Assembly (NCBI GenBank): GCA_030849075.1 | Contig: JASAOO010003464.1 | Coordinates: 1-64,000, forward strand | Reading direction: 5' to 3' | DNA: 64,000 nucleotides | Source: Zelonia costaricensis | Taxonomy: Eukaryota > Euglenozoa > Kinetoplastea > Trypanosomatida > Trypanosomatidae | In this document: piece after piece, positions 59,089 to 64,000 of the stretch | Layout: each line of letters begins with the position of its first letter | Numbering within the stretch: the stretch's first letter is position 1 | Program-made: the position numbers and the translations under genes | The notes under the pieces: generated by a model | What the model was told of the DNA's origin: nothing | Databases searched by the model: none | Seen by the model: only the letters and a program-made list of their open reading frames with translations

Positions 59089-59949
59089 ATGCTCGTCAGC
59101 CTCGCACGTCGGCGCGTGTCGACCGCCGCACTGCGCACGTGCTGCGGCCGCACCGCCGCTGTCGTGCCGCTCGCGACGGGTGCCGTTCCGTGTGCGCTGA
59201 CAACCCCCGCTGCGTTGTGGTGCTCGGCAACAGTGCCGCTGCGGAAGGACATCCGCAAGGGGGACCGCGGTGAGGCACGGCGGCTGACCTTTGAAGAGCG
59301 CTCGGAGCGGCGCATGGGCAAGACGCGCGACCAGCGGGAGAGCCGCGAGCAGCTCGTGCAGGAGGCGCAGACCATGGTGTCGGAGGACTTCCCGGAGGAG
59401 CTGGAGTCCATCTTTGTGAAGACCGCGGAGAAGGCCAACATCAGCGCCATGAAGGTGCTGAACATGGCCAAGTGCCTGGAGCTGCTCGAGGTGGAGATGG
59501 CGGGCGGGCACACGGTGCTGCTCACCAAGGTGGCACAGGTCGTCAAGACGGGCAACACGACGGTTGAGATTGCGCCGAACACCGCGTCGTTCGGAAACGC
59601 CATCCTGCAGCGCGTCAGCCGATTTGACAGCACCCTGCAGGTGGCGAAGGAGGGGCCGAAGATTCGGGTGACGATGTCGCCCATCACGACGGCACGCCGC
59701 GACAAGGCGGCGGCGGAGGTGAGCAGTCTCGTGTCCAACTTCCGGCAGCGCGTAAAGCTGTCGCGCACAAACGCGGTGAAGGTGCTGCAGGAGGCGGGGC
59801 TTGACGACGGCGTTCAGCAGGAGCTGGCCGCCGCCGTCGAGGCGACGGCGAACTCCTTTGTAGAGGAGAAGGCGGCGGAGCTGGAGCTGCTGGCCGAGGA
59901 GGTGATGTCCATGGGCATCGACGAGTCCGACCTCGCCCAGTCCCCGTAG
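59089..59949 (+). CDS. RRF: Mitochondrial ribosome recycling factor
   Basis: Predicted 286 residues. The Arg/Ala/Ser/Cys-rich, acid-free N-terminus (MLVSLARRRVSTAALRTCC) is a likely mitochondrial presequence, expected of the organellar RRF that splits post-termination mitoribosomes with EF-G. Residues about 100-286 follow the RRF fold: an alpha-helical stalk, the beta domain (TTVEIAPNTASFGNAILQRV, IRVTMSPITTARRDKAA) and the returning helices (VSNFRQRVKLSRTNAVKVLQ ... FVEEKAAELELLAEEV). The PITTARR segment corresponds to the conserved PPxTEERR hinge. The acceptor AG is at 58949-58950, giving a leader of about 138 nt. An upstream ATG at about 58912 lies before that acceptor and would not be in the mRNA. 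Confidence 0.9.
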   Translation: MLVSLARRRVSTAALRTCCGRTAAVVPLATGAVPCALTTPAALWCSATVPLRKDIRKGDRGEARRLTFEERSERRMGKTRDQRESREQLVQEAQTMVSEDFPEELESIFVKTAEKANISAMKVLNMAKCLELLEVEMAGGHTVLLTKVAQVVKTGNTTVEIAPNTASFGNAILQRVSRFDSTLQVAKEGPKIRVTMSPITTARRDKAAAEVSSLVSNFRQRVKLSRTNAVKVLQEAGLDDGVQQELAAAVEATANSFVEEKAAELELLAEEVMSMGIDESDLAQSP

Positions 59950-61656
59950 GCCACTGTGCCGCAGGTAGCAGCCACAATGCGATGTTCCTTGTCCTCGCTA
60001 TCGAGCGCAACACACGTACACAAACGCAGATACAGACGAACTCAAAAGTGAGACGTTCCTTTCTGGAGCTACGTGCCGTCACACACGCTCCGTAGCGTGC
60101 CCGGGCGTTGCGGCCGGTACCCACGACAACCGGAGTCGGCAGTTGTCGGAAAGGTGCGTGCCGCTGGTGGTGGTAGGTTCGCAGCATCACACGTGTCAGG
60201 CGTGCAGCGCGTGATGCTGCGAACTCACACACGATTTCAACACCTGCCTCATGCCTCACCTGCTCCCTCTCCGAGTCCAGCGTGCGCCTCTTCGGCTTCT
60301 CTCACTTTCTCCTCCCGTCACTCGACAACTCTCTCTTCTCGGTGCCTGGCCCAAGCCTCCAAGGGAGCCACACAATCCTGCTAGTCCGACTGCATTGAGG
60401 TTGCAGAGGGCAACTCTCAGCCCTTGGTCCTGTACGCGAGAGCGGTGCAGCAGAGTCGTGACGGAAGACCTCTGGCGCGACAACCGTCACTCTTCAGCGA
60501 GGGCTTCGGCGTCCCTCTCTGCATCTCCCCTGCGCTGTCTCTCCTCTCCTCCGCCACCACAACACTGGTGCTAAGGCGCAGTAGCCCACGCGTGATGATT
60601 CACCGTGCATTCCTGTGGTATCTGACACAAGCTGCATGAACACGAAAAACGCAACGTGCACCCGTCCGACGACGCGGTGCGAGCTGAGTGGTGCCACGCG
60701 TGCGCGTGCGGTGGCAGCGCGCCTGCCCGCCCTTCACTTGCCCCCCTGCCCCCTGCCCCCCCCCCCTCTGCCGCCGTGTTGATGACACACCGATTCTATT
60801 ACCTGTGGGATCATAGCGACAGGTGTCGTGATGAAAAGCAGAACGATACACGCGTGTAGCGTGTTTCACTGAGGCGGCGGCGTGCGAGCAGCAGCGGCGG
60901 TGCATATTGTCGTGCGTGTGTGTCTCACCGGGCGACTCTGAGCTGCGCGGAGGAGTGGAAGGAGAGTGTCGCGTTTTGAAAGCGGGAACTATAAAGATAT
61001 CGCTGCTGTGGCAGGGCTCAAGGTGACTAGCGGGCGCGAAGAGTCCTGCGCGGGTGCAGACCGTACCCACCACGTACGGTGCATCTCAGTTTGGGGCTGC
61101 ACCCCCCCCTCCCCCTGGCCAGCAGTGGGCAAAGGCGGTGGGCGCTCCTCGCTACACGCAAAGCGCGGCGTGCGCGCGTGACGGACGGAAGGGAAGGGAT
61201 AAGACAAAAGGAAGAACGCCGCTCTGGTTGTAGTGGACGTAGTGCGTGATGCCCGCTTCACTGACGCTTTGCACCTTCGCATCCTTCCACCCGTTGGCTC
61301 ACGACACACACACACACACACACACACCTACATGTACGCCCACACGCACACCCATGCCTTCACCTCACCTCCATACCGTGGCATTCATCGCAGTGTCGGT
61401 GCACGCGGTGCTGCCCCTCTTCCATTTCTCTCTTCTCTGCAAAGGTCTGCGGGTTCAGGTGAGTCAGGCCGCTGCCTCTCTCTCTCTTGCCGCTCTCACG
61501 CTTTAGTTGTGCGCCGTGACGGTCGCCCCGCACCACGTGCGCCTTTCACGCACGCCTCGATCAGCGGCCACCATTTCCGCCCATCGCGACTCCCTTCCCT
61601 CCCCCCTTTGCCTGCGCGTCAACAGCAGAGCCCCGTTTCTCCGCCCCTCTTCCACC
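59950..61656 (+). other. Intergenic region, about 1.7 kb, with a strong hairpin
   Basis: No CDS. It contains a perfect inverted repeat (60177-60224, listed separately), a poly-C run (60759-60767) and a (CA)n tract at 61301-61326. The C/T tract 61472-61504 with AG at 61505-61506 is a strong trans-splice acceptor for QSOX, leaving a leader of 150 nt. Confidence 0.6.
60177..60224 (+). other. Perfect inverted repeat: 14-bp stem, 20-nt loop
   Basis: Left arm 60177-60190 (GTTCGCAGCATCAC) pairs exactly with right arm 60211-60224 (GTGATGCTGCGAAC), with a possible G-U pair extending it. In RNA this would form a stable hairpin, probably in the 3' UTR of the RRF mRNA. It is not a tRNA: no anticodon arm or second arm is present. 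A regulatory or processing role is only a guess. Confidence 0.8.
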
Positions 61657-63327
61657 ATGCAGGCGCTTCGTCGAACTGCGCGTGTGGGGCTGTGCCTCTG
61701 CCTCGCAGCGCTGCTGTGTGCGAGCACTCTCGCCTCCGCCTTCTTCAATGCCCCTCCGCGCACGCTCTTCGCTGAGGCCAACGAGGTCGTGGACATCACC
61801 AACATGGAGCTGCTCGATGTGCACGAGTCCGCCGACGTGTGCCCGTGGATTGTCGTGGCGTACCTCAGTGGATGCGGGCACTGCCGCGCCGCCGCCCCGG
61901 TCGTGTCGCGGCTGGCCCGGGAGACGTTCGACACTGGTGCCGACGTGCTGAACGAGGTGCTGGTGGCGGGGCTGAACTGCGAGTCTGACACAATCACCTG
62001 CAGAGCCCTTGGCGTGCGCGGTGTGCCATCCATCTTCCTGCTGGTGCCGCCGAACATCTCCGTCACGGACGTCCCGCTCCTCTCGCCGGTCGAGATCAAC
62101 GCGAAGGACGTTCAGGAGAACGTGGCGACGTCGGTGTTGATGACCCGCGTGGCGCTGGGCGAGGGCGAGCACATGGCGTCGCACTTCGACAAGGCCCGCC
62201 ACATCTGGGGCAAGGCGTCGGCGGGCGTGTGGGAGGCCACACACAAGGAGCGGTGCGCACACATGCGTAGCGCCCTGCGCTCCGCCAAGCAAGCAGGCGA
62301 GACAGACGACCACGCCGTCGACCACAAGGCGACCGCCACGTCGACGCCGTTCGTGGAGGATACGGAGTTCCACGCCGTCGACGTGGCCAACGCGTTCTTC
62401 GAGACGCTCTACCACGAGGTGGCCATGGTGGGCCTGAAGACCGCGACCAGCCGGCACGCCCTGCACCGGTTCCTGCGCACGGTGCAGCAGCGGCTGCCCG
62501 GGCTCGGCGCCGACGTCGTGCTGCACGCCCTCGGAGGCGGCAACGTCACCGAGGGCGTGCCTGCCGACCCCAACGACTTCGCCTCCATCTCCGTGGAGGA
62601 CTGGCAGCAAGTCGTCCTCTCTGCCGGCATCCCTTTCCGTGGGCAGCCGCGCGACCTGCTCTGGCAGACGTGCCGCGGCTCGTCCTGGCGCTATCGCGGC
62701 TTTCCGTGCGGCCTGTGGCTTCTCTACCACTCGCTCACCGTGAATGGGCCGCGATCAGACGCGGACGTTGTGGTGAGCGACACGAAGGACTCGGAGGTGT
62801 TGCAGGCGATTCTCGACTACGCCTTGTACTTCTTCTCCTGCGAGGCGTGCCGCCGGCACTTCCTCCGCCTGGTGCCGCAGGCAAAAGAGGACCCGGTGCT
62901 GCAGCTCTGGGCCTTCCACAACGAGGTGAACGAGCGCCTTGTTGCGGTGAAGGCCGGCAACGACCCGCAGGTGCCCAAGCGCCAGTTCCCCACGCGCGAG
63001 CAGTGCCCCGCGTGCCACAAGGACGATGCCGCGAACACGTTCGTGACGGAGGAGGTGGCCAAGTACCTGCGGCTGCGCTACAAGTGGCACCCCGCCGCAC
63101 TGCGCACGGCCACCGACACCACCACGGCCGGGCCGCTCTCTCCGCAGGCCGAGGACGGGGCGCAGGCCATCACGGTCTACCGCAGCCCGCTGAGCGTGAA
63201 TGTCTTCCTCACCATCTGCGTGGTGGTGGTGGCGACGTTGCTGGGCATGCTCTACGTGCTGCGCCGCGCCCGCCACACCGGGGCTAAGCGCCGTCGCCCC
63301 ATCCTGCCGCTGCGCATGCAAGTGTAG
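61657..63327 (+). CDS. QSOX: Quiescin-type sulfhydryl oxidase (QSOX)
   Basis: Predicted 556 residues. QSOX makes disulfides in secretory-pathway proteins, passing electrons from a thioredoxin domain to a FAD-bound Erv domain and then O2. A signal peptide is at about 1-28 (RVGLCLCLAALLCASTLASA). The thioredoxin domain has the redox motif C73-GHC76. A helical spacer (about 215-320) precedes the Erv domain: C339-RGSSW, FPC351GLWLLYHSL, the FAD-proximal C395-EAC398 with RRHF, LWAFHNEVNERL, and C450-PAC453. One membrane segment (about 511-533, VFLTICVVVVATLLGMLYVL) is followed by a short basic tail, a type I topology. QSOX rather than separate PDI/ERO1 is known in trypanosomes. Acceptor AG at 61505-61506; the start is the first ATG after it in this frame. 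Confidence 0.95.
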   Translation: MQALRRTARVGLCLCLAALLCASTLASAFFNAPPRTLFAEANEVVDITNMELLDVHESADVCPWIVVAYLSGCGHCRAAAPVVSRLARETFDTGADVLNEVLVAGLNCESDTITCRALGVRGVPSIFLLVPPNISVTDVPLLSPVEINAKDVQENVATSVLMTRVALGEGEHMASHFDKARHIWGKASAGVWEATHKERCAHMRSALRSAKQAGETDDHAVDHKATATSTPFVEDTEFHAVDVANAFFETLYHEVAMVGLKTATSRHALHRFLRTVQQRLPGLGADVVLHALGGGNVTEGVPADPNDFASISVEDWQQVVLSAGIPFRGQPRDLLWQTCRGSSWRYRGFPCGLWLLYHSLTVNGPRSDADVVVSDTKDSEVLQAILDYALYFFSCEACRRHFLRLVPQAKEDPVLQLWAFHNEVNERLVAVKAGNDPQVPKRQFPTREQCPACHKDDAANTFVTEEVAKYLRLRYKWHPAALRTATDTTTAGPLSPQAEDGAQAITVYRSPLSVNVFLTICVVVVATLLGMLYVLRRARHTGAKRRRPILPLRMQV

Positions 63328-64000
63328 GAGGTGCAGGGGGACTGCCTCGTCTGGCGACGCTGTGTTACCCCGGGTCTCTGTTTTTCTTTCGTGAGCGCTC
63401 CCCCCCCATTTCACGATGGCGGGCTCTCCTATCGTGCGCACCGGCGGCTTGGGCTCCTTGGTTCGCTCCGCTCGCTGATAATGCGCCACGCCGCGCCTCA
63501 TCTCCGTCTCCGCTGAGGAGAGTCGAGGATGCGTCTCGCCGCTGCTGACTGGGGCATTGTCAAGCTTAGTGCCTCCTTGTGCTCGGCCATCTGTGCTTGC
63601 TGGCGCGGCTGTGCCTATTGGCACGAACTCCGTCATTGACTCGTTTGCTTTTCCGTTGATGCGCCCTTGCGTTCTTCTCATCAGCTGTTTGCTCTCTACC
63701 CTGTTCCGTGTGCCTCGGCATCTGTGTGTGCCTCTAGATGAAGATGGGGCGTGCGGGTGAGCGCGCGTGCGTGTGTGCGCGTGCGGCACTCCCTTCATCT
63801 TCCCCGATGCGAGACGGGGCTCTCAGCGCTCCGTGGCTGAGCCTTAACCGCCGCAGCAGCACAAAGAGAAATGCAGTGGGCGGGCGACCTGTGCAGGGCT
63901 GCGATGTGGTGGGGTGTGGCGGAGGGGAGGGGGGGGGGGGAGGAGGGCGTGCGCAACCCCGATGGGCGGCGCGTGACGCAGTGGCCCCGCGCGGGAGAGT
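63328..64000 (+). other. 3' flank of QSOX, no gene seen
   Basis: Non-coding to the window end. It contains short C- and G-runs (63400-63407, 63927-63942) and GT/GC-rich sequence. No start of a further gene is visible. Confidence 0.6.

Noticed and set aside
1..64000. CRISPR arrays, prophage, insertion sequences, bacterial operons
   Set aside because: Gene content, trans-splice signals and domain set are eukaryotic and trypanosomatid; no spaced repeats or transposase seen.

Overview
The window looks like nuclear chromosomal DNA of a trypanosomatid of the Leishmania/Leptomonas/Crithidia lineage (Leishmaniinae). The evidence is GC-rich coding DNA, 17 confidently called protein genes all on the + strand, no introns, gaps of mostly 0.6-2.5 kb rich in pyrimidine tracts and GT/CA microsatellites, and a pyrimidine tract followed by AG (the spliced-leader trans-splice acceptor signature) ahead of many start codons. 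It reads as one stretch of a directional polycistronic unit. From memory, unverified, an EIF4E4 gene next to a cytosolic aspartyl-tRNA synthetase gene matches Leishmania chromosome 30. The species cannot be fixed from sequence alone.

Layout. 1-13.5 kb: very pyrimidine-rich DNA holding one gene, a MEKK/STE11-type kinase (2292-4979), followed by about 8.5 kb with no credible CDS. 13.5-29 kb: BBS2 (BBSome), a degenerate mitochondrial AMP-binding protein, splicing factor SF3b subunit 2, a coiled-coil protein, an LMBR1-type membrane protein and cap-binding protein CBP20. 29-41.7 kb: an ALG14-ALG13 fusion preceded by a tandemly duplicated leader region, NatB subunit NAA25, a large leucine-rich-repeat protein, and an acidic protein with a DEK_C-like tail. 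43-53 kb: a low-complexity/coiled-coil protein, bystin/ENP1, a predicted mitochondrial protein with five related modules, and cytosolic AspRS. 55.8-64 kb: an eIF4E of the EIF4E4 type with three PAM2-like motifs (its frame broken at an ambiguous base), a mitochondrial ribosome recycling factor, and a QSOX sulfhydryl oxidase.

The genes are not a functional operon. As usual in trypanosomatids they share transcription but belong to different processes: cilium trafficking, splicing and cap recognition, cytosolic and mitochondrial translation, ribosome biogenesis, N-glycosylation and oxidative folding, protein N-acetylation, signalling. Control is probably post-transcriptional, through trans-splice site use and UTRs.

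Most notable: the 340-bp duplication carrying a second trans-splice acceptor ahead of ALG14-ALG13; the poly-C/N frame break in EIF4E4; three PAM2-like motifs in that N-terminus; the acyl-CoA-synthetase-like pseudoenzyme; the five-module protein; a perfect 14-bp hairpin between RRF and QSOX; and the 8.5-kb CDS-free pyrimidine-rich block. No clearly new multi-gene system was seen.
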